From assembly GCA_003155275.1 (NCBI GenBank), contig PMCC01000103.1, forward strand, positions 3,607 through 11,216: DNA of 7,610 bases, in the 5' to 3' direction. The notes under the pieces are model-generated. The model did not search any database. It was not told where the DNA came from and saw only the letters and a program-made list of their open reading frames with translations. Position numbers and translations under genes: made by a program. The first letter of the stretch is position 1, and every line of letters begins with the position of its first letter. Source of the stretch: Actinomycetota bacterium. GTDB taxonomy: Bacteria; Actinomycetota; Humimicrobiia; Humimicrobiales; Humimicrobiaceae. Below, in pieces: positions 1-6,626 of the stretch.

Positions 1-665
1 ACTTTGATTGCAAATCCCATGAAAAGCAGCAAAAAGATCCAGTTTTGCATATTTGGCGCAATATTGGATTTTGTAAGTTCAAGTATGCTAAAACTATTTA
101 AGCCTGAGTTAAAATAAATCATTAATATGCCGACAAGCATTAGTACGCTTCCGAAAAGTGTATATATGAAAAACTTGGTGGCTGCATACATCCTGTTTGA
201 GCTCCCCCATATCGAAATGAGAAAATACATGGGAAGAAGCACAAGTTCCCAGAAAATGTAAAATAGGATAAAATCCAGTGAAACAAAAACACCTATCATT
301 CCGGTTCCCAAAAGAAGCAGGAGGGCATAAAATACTTTGGGTTTTAAGTTTATGTTCCAGGAAACCAGAATGCTTACAACCATTAAAAGACTGGTTAAAA
401 ATACAAAAGGCAGTGAGATTCCGTCAACACCCAGATGATAGAAAATGTTTACTCCCGGTATCCACCTGTACGTTTCTTCAAACTGCATCGAACCCTGGGC
501 GCTGTTAAAATTAATCCACAAAACAACGCTTAAGCCAAGCATTATCAGTGTTGTAATCAGCGCTATCAATCTTGCGCTTTTCTCGCCCCTGTTTGGCACA
601 ATAGCAATAATCAGCATCCCCAGAATTGGTATGAAAGTAATCATCGATAATATGTTAAAACCCAT
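1..665 (-). CDS. nuoM: NADH-quinone oxidoreductase subunit M, N-terminal part (cut by window edge)
   Basis: Antiporter-like proton-pumping subunit of the complex I membrane arm. The reading frame runs open from an ATG at 665 to the window edge, giving about 221 residues; a full NuoM is near 500, so more than half is missing. It begins MGFNILSMITFIPILGML, as NuoM proteins do with a first membrane helix. It contains GVDGISLPF (about residues 79-87) and FWELVLLPMYFLI (about 138-150). In that second motif Glu140 matches the essential Glu144 of E. coli NuoM. A competing ATG at 669 reads only four codons before a stop and sits too close to the ribosome-binding site, so 665 is the start. The gene follows nuoL after 48 bases in the same operon. 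Identification rests on these motifs and on operon position. Confidence 0.96.
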   Translation of the reverse strand, partial: MGFNILSMITFIPILGMLIIAIVPNRGEKSARLIALITTLIMLGLSVVLWINFNSAQGSMQFEETYRWIPGVNIFYHLGVDGISLPFVFLTSLLMVVSILVSWNINLKPKVFYALLLLLGTGMIGVFVSLDFILFYIFWELVLLPMYFLISIWGSSNRMYAATKFFIYTLFGSVLMLVGILMIYFNSGLNSFSILELTKSNIAPNMQNWIFLLLFMGFAIK

Positions 666-671
666 CCATAG

Positions 672-677
672 CCTCCT
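672..677 (-). promoter_or_regulatory. Ribosome-binding site of nuoM
   Basis: The minus strand reads AGGAGG, a full Shine-Dalgarno core, six bases before the ATG at 665. It favours that start over the out-of-frame ATG at 669. Confidence 0.9.
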
Positions 678-713
678 GTACTTTAAAGAATTGGTCCATA
701 TGTTTTTTTAATC

Positions 714-2654
714 TTATCTGAAGCCGGTCCTGATAATTATATATATTATATATACTGCAAGGACTGCAAACATTACTATTGCGTATCCTGAAATATTTCC
801 TGTCTGCAGAAGCCTTAATCTTTTGCCGTTGTTATACGTCTCTTTGGCGGTCCAGTTTACAAATCCATCAATGACCCCCAAATCAAAAAGATGCACTCCT
901 TTGGAGATTGCAACCGTTGCCTTGCCCGTGAAGTTTACAAACCCGTCAATGACATTCTTGTCAAACCAGTTTACAAGATGTGCTAATTTTATCCCGGGCC
1001 TTACAATTGCTTTTGAATAAAACTCGTCCATATAATATTTGTTAACAAGTATTTTGTGATATGGTTTTGTAAACCTGTAGAGCCAGTCTTTCGGAACAGA
1101 TTTTTTACCATACATAAGATATGCAAGAAGAATACCGCTCAGCGCAACAATCACAGATATTATCATGGGGATAAAATTAAACGCGGCCTCTTTGACATGC
1201 ATGCCGTTTTTTATAAATTCACCGAAACTTATTTCCTTGCTTATAAATGGCGCGCCGATATACCCCGCTATGATTGCCAGTACTGCAAGCACTATAAGCG
1301 GTATTGTCATCGTTTTAGGGGACTCATTCGCATGTTCTGCTGCATGGCTCTGTTTTCCCCCAAAAACAACAAATACAAGCCTGAACATATAAAAAGCAGT
1401 CAAAAATGCAGTAATTACCCCCACAGCAAAGAGCACATACTGTCCCGTACCAAATGCAAATCCGAGTATTTCGTCCTTGCTCCAGAAACCTGCGAGAAGA
1501 GGAAACCCTGACAGGGAAAGCGAGCCCGCTACAAATGTCCAAGCCGTTGTCTTCATTTTTTTTGCAAGACCGCCCATTTCAGTTATATCCTGGGTTCCGG
1601 TTGCATGTATTATGCTTCCGGCGCCCAAAAACAGTAGAGCTTTAAAAAATGCATGTGTCATAAGATGGAAAAGGCCGGCTACATATGCGCCCATTCCAAG
1701 TGCAAAAATCATATATCCAAGCTGGCTTATTGTTGAATATGCCAGTATCTTTTTAATATCATTCTGGACTACGGCGATTGTTGCCGCAAATATGGCAGTA
1801 AATGCCCCGACAAATGCAACTACCGTCATTGCCTGGGGGGAGGCGGAAAATAACGGGAAGCTTCTTCCTACAAGGTAAACACCTGCTGCAACCATTGTAG
1901 CAGCATGTATCAAAGCACTGACCGGTGTCGGGCCCTCCATGGCGTCAGGTAGCCATACATGCAGGGGAAACTGAGCAGATTTTCCAACTGCTCCCGAAAA
2001 CAATAATATGGATATTGCGGTAAGGATTCCCGGAGAAATTCCGCCATTTGTAACTTTGGCGAACACTTCCCTAAATGCAAGAGAACCGGTGGTTAAAAAT
2101 AAAAGCAGGATACCAATCATCATTCCGACATCGCCGACCCTTGTTGTAAGAAATGCCTTCTTTGCCGCATCACTTACGGATTGCTTCTCGTACCAGAAAC
2201 CAATCAATAGATATGAGCAAAGCCCCACAAGCTCCCAGAATATATACATTTGAAGATAATTGTCTGCAAGTACCAACCCGAACATTGAAGCGCTGAAAAG
2301 CTGGAGATAGACAAAGAACAGCCAATATCTGCTGTCGCCATGCATGTAGCCTATGGAATAAAGATGGACAAGAAAACTTACAATGGAGACTACGACCAGC
2401 ATCATTGCGCTAAGTCCGTCTGCGAGCATGCCAAAATTAATGGAAAATTTGGCAGTTATAAACCAGTTCATACTAATGGAAAAAGAGCCAGCCATATAAA
2501 CAAGATAAACACAATAAAAGGAAAGCAATATGCAAACTCCAAGAATCACGGTGGAAAGTTTCGCGCCAATGTTTCCAAACCTCTTACCCAGCAAAAGAGC
2601 TATTACAAAACCCATAAACGGCAAAAGTGGAATGAACCATATTATCTGTGTCAA
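714..2654 (-). CDS. nuoL: NADH-quinone oxidoreductase subunit L
   Basis: The outermost antiporter-like proton-pumping subunit of complex I, 646 residues and intact, slightly longer than the usual 610-620. The start is TTG: it has a strong Shine-Dalgarno sequence six bases upstream, it gives the standard N-terminus (IIWFIPLLPFMGFVIALLLG), and the next in-frame ATG lies inside the first helix. Visible family landmarks are FWELVGLCSYLLIGFW with Glu141 (E. coli Glu144), GAVGKSAQFPLHVWLPDAME with Lys225 (E. coli Lys229), the AYSTISQLGYM segment, MTHAFFKALLFLGAGS and FWSKDEIL. The C-terminal part holds the amphipathic lateral helix region and a last membrane helix (YAIVMFAVLAVYIIYIII). Before that helix is an internal repeat, WFDKNVIDGFVNFT and LFDLGVIDGFVNWT. 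It follows nuoK after 55 bases and precedes nuoM by 48. Confidence 0.98.
   Translation of the reverse strand: MTQIIWFIPLLPFMGFVIALLLGKRFGNIGAKLSTVILGVCILLSFYCVYLVYMAGSFSISMNWFITAKFSINFGMLADGLSAMMLVVVSIVSFLVHLYSIGYMHGDSRYWLFFVYLQLFSASMFGLVLADNYLQMYIFWELVGLCSYLLIGFWYEKQSVSDAAKKAFLTTRVGDVGMMIGILLLFLTTGSLAFREVFAKVTNGGISPGILTAISILLFSGAVGKSAQFPLHVWLPDAMEGPTPVSALIHAATMVAAGVYLVGRSFPLFSASPQAMTVVAFVGAFTAIFAATIAVVQNDIKKILAYSTISQLGYMIFALGMGAYVAGLFHLMTHAFFKALLFLGAGSIIHATGTQDITEMGGLAKKMKTTAWTFVAGSLSLSGFPLLAGFWSKDEILGFAFGTGQYVLFAVGVITAFLTAFYMFRLVFVVFGGKQSHAAEHANESPKTMTIPLIVLAVLAIIAGYIGAPFISKEISFGEFIKNGMHVKEAAFNFIPMIISVIVALSGILLAYLMYGKKSVPKDWLYRFTKPYHKILVNKYYMDEFYSKAIVRPGIKLAHLVNWFDKNVIDGFVNFTGKATVAISKGVHLFDLGVIDGFVNWTAKETYNNGKRLRLLQTGNISGYAIVMFAVLAVYIIYIIIRTGFR
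853..953 (-). repeat. Internal duplication in the nuoL C-terminal region
   Basis: Two 23-base segments at 853-875 and 931-953 match at 20 positions and lie 78 bases apart, a multiple of three. They encode the VIDGFVNxT core of two successive copies in NuoL. As I recall the family, a doubled FD..VIDG.VN motif before the last helix is seen in many bacterial NuoL proteins, so this is probably a family trait. Confidence 0.75.
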
Positions 2655-2660
2655 TTCTTG

Positions 2661-2669
2661 CCCTTCCTT
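2661..2669 (-). promoter_or_regulatory. Ribosome-binding site of nuoL (decides the TTG start)
   Basis: The minus strand reads AAGGAAGGG, then six bases (CAAGAA), then TTG at 2654. The spacing equals that at nuoM, nuoH and nuoJ, which supports TTG as the start codon. Confidence 0.8.
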
Positions 2670-2709
2670 ATACCCTCTAAAACATTAAAAAACACTTTTT
2701 GATTAAAGC

Positions 2710-3039
2710 CTACCACTTCAGTATATTCATATTATCTATATCAACAGTATTCTTCTTTCTGTAAACAGAAAGGATGATAGCAAGCCCGACCCCCACTTCA
2801 CATGCAGCGACAACAATTATAAAAACTGCAAACATCTGTCCCGTCATTTTATCCGGTGTCGTAAAAGCGGAAAAGGCTATCAGGTTAATCAGCGCAGCAT
2901 TTAATATAAGTTCGATGGAAAGAAGGATATGCACAAGATGCCTTCTTGTCAGGACTCCGTAAATGCCTATCCCTAATAGGACCGCTGACATGACCAAAAA
3001 ATATAAAAGTTTTAATTCAAAACCCAATTGAAGATGCAT
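2710..3039 (-). CDS. nuoK: NADH-quinone oxidoreductase subunit K
   Basis: Small membrane subunit of complex I, 109 residues against a usual length near 100, with three predicted helices. It takes part in the central proton channel between NuoJ and the antiporter-like subunits. SIELILNAALINL carries Glu43 and AACEVGVGLAIILSVYR carries Glu81; these match the membrane glutamates Glu36 and Glu72 of E. coli NuoK. The ATG directly follows the nuoJ TAA stop with no base between them. Only a weak AAGG lies upstream, so translation is probably coupled to nuoJ. The tail after the last helix (RKKNTVDIDNMNILKW) is a few residues longer than usual. The stop is TAG. Confidence 0.97.
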   Translation of the reverse strand: MHLQLGFELKLLYFLVMSAVLLGIGIYGVLTRRHLVHILLSIELILNAALINLIAFSAFTTPDKMTGQMFAVFIIVVAACEVGVGLAIILSVYRKKNTVDIDNMNILKW

Positions 3040-3765
3040 TTAATTTTCGCCTTTCTGTCCTTCACCTTTGGCATCATCAGTATCAGGTAAAACATCCCCC
3101 ACCATGGTTTCTGAACTGCCTGCCAAATTGCTGCCTATATTCTTGTCGATTGCCGCAATATCCTGCACCCCCTGGTTTGCCAGAACATTATTTTCATTAT
3201 TTTGATTACCAGTATTGCCAGCATCGATACTTTTCTGCCCGACAACAGTCTCGCTTTCGGTTTGAAGTTTTTCTTTCATTGCAATCACTATGGAACCGAC
3301 TAGCGCAGTAAGAAGAAGGATGGAAGCAATTTCAAAAGGAAGAGTGTATTTTGTAAACAGAATACCAGAAAAATCTTTAATGGAGCTTATTTTCAAAGCA
3401 GTTGCATTTTCTGCGACTGTGTCAATTTTTGAATATGAGAAAACCAATGTAAGGCTTACAAAAAGAATGACGGCTGTAAGTGCGGCAAAAACTTTCTGGT
3501 TATTTGAAATATTGGTATCTTCCCCGACTTTTGTCCTTGTAAGCATCAGTGCAAAGAGTATTAGCACTACTATCGAGCCTATATATACAAGTACCTCTAC
3601 CGCTGCCAAAAACTCTGCACGCAGCATAATAAAGTACATCGCAACACACAATAGGGTTGCTGCAAGATAGAATGCTGAATGCAGGATATGTTTTCCGGTG
3701 ATAACCATTATCGCCGAAAAAATAAGGATAAAACTAATTATTAAAAATAAAATAAAAGCTAAAAT
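3040..3765 (-). CDS. nuoJ: NADH-quinone oxidoreductase subunit J, starting at ATT, with a long hydrophilic C-terminal tail
   Basis: Membrane subunit of complex I next to NuoK, 241 residues if translation starts at ATT 3765. The first ATG (3708) gives only 222 residues, has no Shine-Dalgarno sequence, and lacks the first helix of the family. The frame continues upstream to a TAG at 3771-3769. The ATT at 3765 lies six bases after AGGAG and adds 19 residues (LAFILFLIISFILIFSAI after the start), exactly the missing helix, for a total of five. The conserved core follows: HSAFYLAATLL, then AEFLAAVEVLVYIGSIVVLILFALML, the region of the flexible third helix. After the fifth helix (about residue 163) there is a tail of about 73 residues rich in Asn, Gly, Asp and Glu that NuoJ proteins usually lack. 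The family call is certain. The ATT start is inference, and a sequencing error in an ATG cannot be excluded. Confidence 0.93.
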   Translation of the reverse strand: MLAFILFLIISFILIFSAIMVITGKHILHSAFYLAATLLCVAMYFIMLRAEFLAAVEVLVYIGSIVVLILFALMLTRTKVGEDTNISNNQKVFAALTAVILFVSLTLVFSYSKIDTVAENATALKISSIKDFSGILFTKYTLPFEIASILLLTALVGSIVIAMKEKLQTESETVVGQKSIDAGNTGNQNNENNVLANQGVQDIAAIDKNIGSNLAGSSETMVGDVLPDTDDAKGEGQKGEN

Positions 3766-3771
3766 GTCCTA

Positions 3772-3777
3772 CTCCTT
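3772..3777 (-). promoter_or_regulatory. Ribosome-binding site of nuoJ (supports the ATT start)
   Basis: The minus strand reads AAGGAG followed by TAGGAC and then ATT at 3765, a six-base spacer like those of nuoH, nuoL and nuoM. It lies more than 60 bases upstream of the ATG at 3708 and so cannot serve that codon. Confidence 0.8.
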
Positions 3778-3810
3778 TTTTATGCTATATCAATTAAATC
3801 AATTTTTTAT

Positions 3811-3833
3811 TTAAGCCAGCTCCCCGAGCTTAA
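3811..3833 (-). other. Small inverted repeats between nuoI and nuoJ
   Basis: TTAAGC and GCTTAA (3811-3816, 3828-3833) can pair around an 11-base loop. Alternatively AGCTC and GAGCT (3818-3822, 3826-3830) can pair around three bases. The two stems exclude each other. No U-tract follows, so this is not a terminator. A role in RNA processing or stability is possible but unproven. Confidence 0.35.
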
Positions 3834-3884
3834 GAACCTGCCTCAAGGCTAAGAACGGCCTCATCGTCATTAAGAACTGGCCCC
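3831..3884 (-). repeat. Three degenerate copies of the nuoI 3' end
   Basis: On the minus strand GGGGCCAGTTCTTA (3884-3871), GAGGCCGTTCTTA (3862-3850) and GAGGCAGGTTCTTA (3844-3831) follow one another. The first contains the last codons of nuoI and part of its TAA stop. The third also continues into TAA. Read in its own frame the third copy ends E-A-G-S-stop, against G-A-S-S-stop in nuoI. The copies are spaced 22 and 18 bases apart, so this is an imperfect, shifted repeat and not a clean array. Confidence 0.7.
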
Positions 3885-4328
3885 ATCAGCATCCCTTGAA
3901 GCCGGGGTTTTCTCCTCAACAATATATAAGCTCTTCATTGCCAGTTTTTCTTTTTCCCATATAAAATCCTGCCTGCTGTAACCTATGTGCTCTGAGTCCT
4001 GCGTCATTTCAAGAGCATCAAAAGGGCAGACATCAATGCAGATCCTGCAAAACATGCATAACCCATAATTTACTGTATATATCTCGGGTTGTTTTTCGCC
4101 TTCTTTTTTTGTAACTTCAATACATCGCTGAGGACAGTTTTTTTCACAGATCCCGCATCCTGTACATTTATAAACTACAGGGTCAAAACTTGTGACTCTC
4201 AGCTTGATTAATCCCTGGCCCCTGTCACCGATACGCACCCTTTCATAAGGATACATAATCGTGACCGGCCTTGAAAAAAATGCCCTGAGCGTTGTTTTTA
4301 ATCCTTTCAGCAATCCGACACCTAACAA
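3870..4328 (-). CDS. nuoI: NADH-quinone oxidoreductase subunit I (two 4Fe-4S clusters)
   Basis: Ferredoxin-like subunit of the peripheral arm that carries clusters N6a and N6b and passes electrons toward N2 in NuoB. It has 152 residues, within the family range. The two CxxCxxCxxxCP motifs are complete: Cys55, 58, 61, 65 (CTGCGICEKNCP) and Cys91, 94, 97, 101 (CMFCRICIDVCP). The N-terminal helix (LLKGLKTTLRAFFSRPVTIMYP) is the usual membrane-contact segment. The start is TTG at 4328, directly after the nuoH TAA, with AGAGGTG five bases upstream inside nuoH, so the two genes are likely translationally coupled. The last 15 or so residues (EEKTPASRDADGASS) are a variable tail, and the DNA encoding its end belongs to a degenerate repeat that continues past the stop. 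nuoJ follows after 104 bases. Confidence 0.97.
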   Translation of the reverse strand: MLGVGLLKGLKTTLRAFFSRPVTIMYPYERVRIGDRGQGLIKLRVTSFDPVVYKCTGCGICEKNCPQRCIEVTKKEGEKQPEIYTVNYGLCMFCRICIDVCPFDALEMTQDSEHIGYSRQDFIWEKEKLAMKSLYIVEEKTPASRDADGASS

Positions 4329-5312
4329 TTAAACACCTCTAAATTTATCAACCATTAATACAATAACACCTGTAACAAAGAGATTTGCCAGGGAGAGCGG
4401 CAGAAGGACTTTCCAACCGAAATTCATAAACTGGTCTATCCTGAATCTCGGAAAGGTAGACTTTATCCACATTACTATAAAAATCAATACATAAGTCTTT
4501 ACAAGAAAGAAAATCGTACCATAGACCGGATTTGTAAACGGGAGCCATCCGCCAAGAAAAAGAAGTGCTGCAAGGGCGCATACTATAAAAAGATTTACAA
4601 ACTCCGCCAGGAAAAATGCCGCAAACCGAAATCCGCTGTATTCAACATTAAAACCGGATACAATCTCTGATTCAGCCTCCGGTATATCAAAAGGGGTGCT
4701 GTTTATTTCTGCAAGTGATGCGCAGCCAAAAATAAAGAACCCTACAAGCTGCGGAACTATATACCAGATATGCTGCTGCGCCCTGACTATCTCACTTAAG
4801 TTCATGCTTCCTGACATCATTACAACACCCATCGCAGAAATCAGCATCGGTATTTCGTAAGACATCATTTGAGCCGCGCTACGCACACCTCCAAGCAACG
4901 CGTATTTATTGTTTGAACCCCAACCGGCCATTAGCAGAGCAATTATTGACAGGCCCATTATTGCAAGGACAAAAAACAAGCTTATCTCAATATTGGTTGC
5001 AACAATCTTTTCTGCAAATGGCAGGAACACAAAAGCCATCAGGCTCGGAACAAAAATTATCATTGGCGCCCAAATAAAAGTCCATCTGTCCACTCCGGAA
5101 GGTATTATGTCTTCCTTGCCTAAAAGCTTTATGGTATCAAACACTGTCTGCCAAATTCCGTGGGGTCCATGGTGGCGGGGCCCACGCCTGTACTGCATAT
5201 GGCCCATTATTTTTCGAAGCATCCAGATAAGGATAAGAGCAGTGATAAAAATAAAAAGGAACGCTATCACCAGCTTTAACAACGCCCATAAAAGTATGCT
5301 CCACCAGACCAC
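4329..5312 (-). CDS. nuoH: NADH-quinone oxidoreductase subunit H
   Basis: Eight-helix membrane subunit that joins the quinone site of the peripheral arm to the proton channels, 327 residues, complete. Family landmarks in order: RRGPRHHGPHGIWQ (about 38-51), DTIKLLGKEDIIPSGVDRW, GWGSNNKYALLGGVRSAAQMMSYEIPM, the acidic loop EINSTPFDIPEAESEIVSGF with NVEYSGFRFAAFFLAEF after it, and PRFRIDQFMNFGWKVLLPL near the end. The family more often has GPNRVGP where this protein reads GPRHHGP, a mild variant. The start is GTG at 5312, six bases after AAGGAG; the next ATG is near codon 30, inside or after the first helix, so GTG is preferred. nuoI starts directly after its TAA. Immediately upstream, where nuoEFG lie in 14-gene operons, there is only a 116-base gap after nuoD. 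Confidence 0.98.
   Translation of the reverse strand: MVWWSILLWALLKLVIAFLFIFITALILIWMLRKIMGHMQYRRGPRHHGPHGIWQTVFDTIKLLGKEDIIPSGVDRWTFIWAPMIIFVPSLMAFVFLPFAEKIVATNIEISLFFVLAIMGLSIIALLMAGWGSNNKYALLGGVRSAAQMMSYEIPMLISAMGVVMMSGSMNLSEIVRAQQHIWYIVPQLVGFFIFGCASLAEINSTPFDIPEAESEIVSGFNVEYSGFRFAAFFLAEFVNLFIVCALAALLFLGGWLPFTNPVYGTIFFLVKTYVLIFIVMWIKSTFPRFRIDQFMNFGWKVLLPLSLANLFVTGVIVLMVDKFRGV
4334..4340 (-). promoter_or_regulatory. Ribosome-binding site of nuoI inside the nuoH 3' end
   Basis: The minus strand reads AGAGGTG, five bases before the TTG at 4328 and within the last codons of nuoH. It supports the TTG start and coupling of the two genes. Confidence 0.65.
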
Positions 5313-5318
5313 CTGAGT

Positions 5319-5324
5319 CTCCTT
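5319..5324 (-). promoter_or_regulatory. Ribosome-binding site of nuoH (decides the GTG start)
   Basis: The minus strand reads AAGGAG, then ACTCAG, then GTG at 5312. This is the same six-base spacing seen at nuoJ, nuoL and nuoM. Confidence 0.85.
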
Positions 5325-5389
5325 TAAAAACTTAAAAAATCACTCTGAAAAATTTTAAAATCTATGTTTAGCTAATAATTTTTTAGACA

Positions 5390-5437
5390 AGAATTGCTAT
5401 CAGTCATAATTTCTATCTGTCAAAATTGTTATCTGTC
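5390..5437 (-). repeat. Three tandem 16-base copies starting in the nuoD 3' end
   Basis: Three adjoining units with no spacers, on the minus strand: GACAGATAACAATTTT (5437-5422), GACAGATAGAAATTAT (5421-5406) and GACTGATAGCAATTCT (5405-5390). The first holds the last two codons (Asp-Arg) and TAA stop of nuoD. The second repeats Asp-Arg with TAG and the third has TGA TAG. Because 16 is not a multiple of three, the stops fall in all three frames. The rest of the nuoD-nuoH gap (5313-5389) is AT-rich and shows nothing else apart from the nuoH ribosome-binding site. Confidence 0.88.
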
Positions 5438-6556
5438 GCAGCTGCCCATTACCGTATCAAAACTTCCCAGGATAACTATCGCATCAGCAATATAATTTCC
5501 GCTTGCCGCAAAATTAAGCATATTTATATGGCTGAAGGAAGGGGTCCTGATTTTAAGCCTGTAAGGGTTTTTATCTCCTTTGCTGACAATATAAAAACCT
5601 ATTTCTCCTTTGGTCCCTTCATTCCTTACATACACTTCCCCCTCAGGAGGTTTTATAATTCTTGGCACCTTTACGGTAAAATCACCTGAAGGCAGGTTGT
5701 CGAGCGCCTGCGCCACTATTCTCATTGACTGCTTTATTTCTTCCATTCTGACAAGATATCTGTCATATACGTCCCCGTTTGTTCCCACCGGGATATCAAA
5801 ATCATATTTTTCATATCCGCTGTAAGGCTCTACTTTTCTTATGTCGAACTTAACTCCGGAGCCTCTCAGTGTCGGTCCGCTTGCCCCCCAGTTAAAAAGG
5901 TCTTCCTTTTTTAAGATTCCTACATTTTTTAACCTCTTTATAAATATCTCATTTCCGGTGATAAGCTCTTCATACCTTTTGAGCTTTACAGGAAACTCTT
6001 TATTGAATTTGTCAAAGTAAGTCTTAACGGTCGATCGTATATCTTCCCTTACTCCGCCAATTGTTATGTAGTTAAAAGTCAGCCTGCCGCCGGCCATAAT
6101 CTCAAAAATATTTAGAATCGTTTCCCTGTCAAGAAACCCGAAAAGAAGCGGAGTAAATGCTCCTGTCTCCAAACCCATAGCTCCAAAAAAAATAAGGTGC
6201 GCCGCAATCCTGTTAAGTTCCGCACAAATGACCCTTATCGCCTGGGCACGCGGAGGAGCTTCTATATCCATTAGTTTTTCCACGGCAAGGCAGTAGCAGA
6301 GTTCATTATTTAGGCCCCCCGTGTAATCAAGCCTGTCCACAAGAGGCTTAAACTGCACGTAAGTCCTGTTTTCAGCTATTTTTTCTATGCCCCTGTGAAG
6401 ATAACCTATAACAGGATCTATATCTATTATTCTTTCGCCGTCTATTTTAGCAATAAACCTGAAAACTCCATGAGTTGAAGGATGGTGGGGTCCGAAATTA
6501 ACCTCCATATAATCTTTGGGTAAATCATCCAGTAAAATTTCGGCTTCGTCATACAT
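5429..6556 (-). CDS. nuoD: NADH-quinone oxidoreductase subunit D (49 kDa-type, quinone site)
   Basis: Peripheral-arm subunit that forms the quinone-reduction pocket with NuoB, related to the large subunit of NiFe hydrogenases. It has 375 residues and is complete, and it is not fused to NuoC. Motifs in order: NFGPHHPSTHGV (20-31), IGYLHRGIEKIAE, VDRLDYTGGLNNE, GASGPTLRGSGVKFDIRK and the conserved C-terminus MGSCDR. His29 (in THG) and Tyr78 (in RLDY) match the quinone-binding His59 and Tyr108 of the bovine 49 kDa subunit, with the same 49-residue separation. The ATG at 6556 is the first possible start, since a TAA in frame lies at 6562-6560. No Shine-Dalgarno sequence stands before it, only an A/U-rich leader, unlike most genes here. 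It follows nuoC after 153 bases. Confidence 0.98.
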   Translation of the reverse strand: MYDEAEILLDDLPKDYMEVNFGPHHPSTHGVFRFIAKIDGERIIDIDPVIGYLHRGIEKIAENRTYVQFKPLVDRLDYTGGLNNELCYCLAVEKLMDIEAPPRAQAIRVICAELNRIAAHLIFFGAMGLETGAFTPLLFGFLDRETILNIFEIMAGGRLTFNYITIGGVREDIRSTVKTYFDKFNKEFPVKLKRYEELITGNEIFIKRLKNVGILKKEDLFNWGASGPTLRGSGVKFDIRKVEPYSGYEKYDFDIPVGTNGDVYDRYLVRMEEIKQSMRIVAQALDNLPSGDFTVKVPRIIKPPEGEVYVRNEGTKGEIGFYIVSKGDKNPYRLKIRTPSFSHINMLNFAASGNYIADAIVILGSFDTVMGSCDR

Positions 6557-6626
6557 TTTTTAAAAACCCGCTATTCAAATCAACTGCCTGATACGCCCGT
6601 CAAATCCGATATTAATATCAGCATTT

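Noticed and set aside
1056..1878. Open frames of 130-150 codons on the plus strand opposite nuoL (1056-1511 and 1477-1878)
   Set aside because: They lie wholly antisense to an intact nuoL, resemble no family I recognise, and lack convincing ribosome-binding sites. They are shadows of the nuoL codon pattern.
2687..2700. A-T hairpin between nuoK and nuoL as a terminator
   Set aside because: The stem is five or six A-T pairs around GTG, too weak to stop transcription, and the operon plainly continues into nuoL.
4909..5316. A 135-codon plus-strand frame opposite nuoH
   Set aside because: It is antisense to the well-conserved 5' half of nuoH, and its sequence is what the complementary strand of a membrane protein gene gives.
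5313..5428. Remnants of nuoE, nuoF or nuoG in the nuoD-nuoH gap
   Set aside because: No frame in these 116 bases resembles a piece of those proteins; the gap is explained by repeats, AT-rich sequence and the nuoH ribosome-binding site.
5390..5437. The three 16-base units as a CRISPR array
   Set aside because: The units adjoin without spacers, are too short, differ from each other, and the first is part of the nuoD coding sequence.
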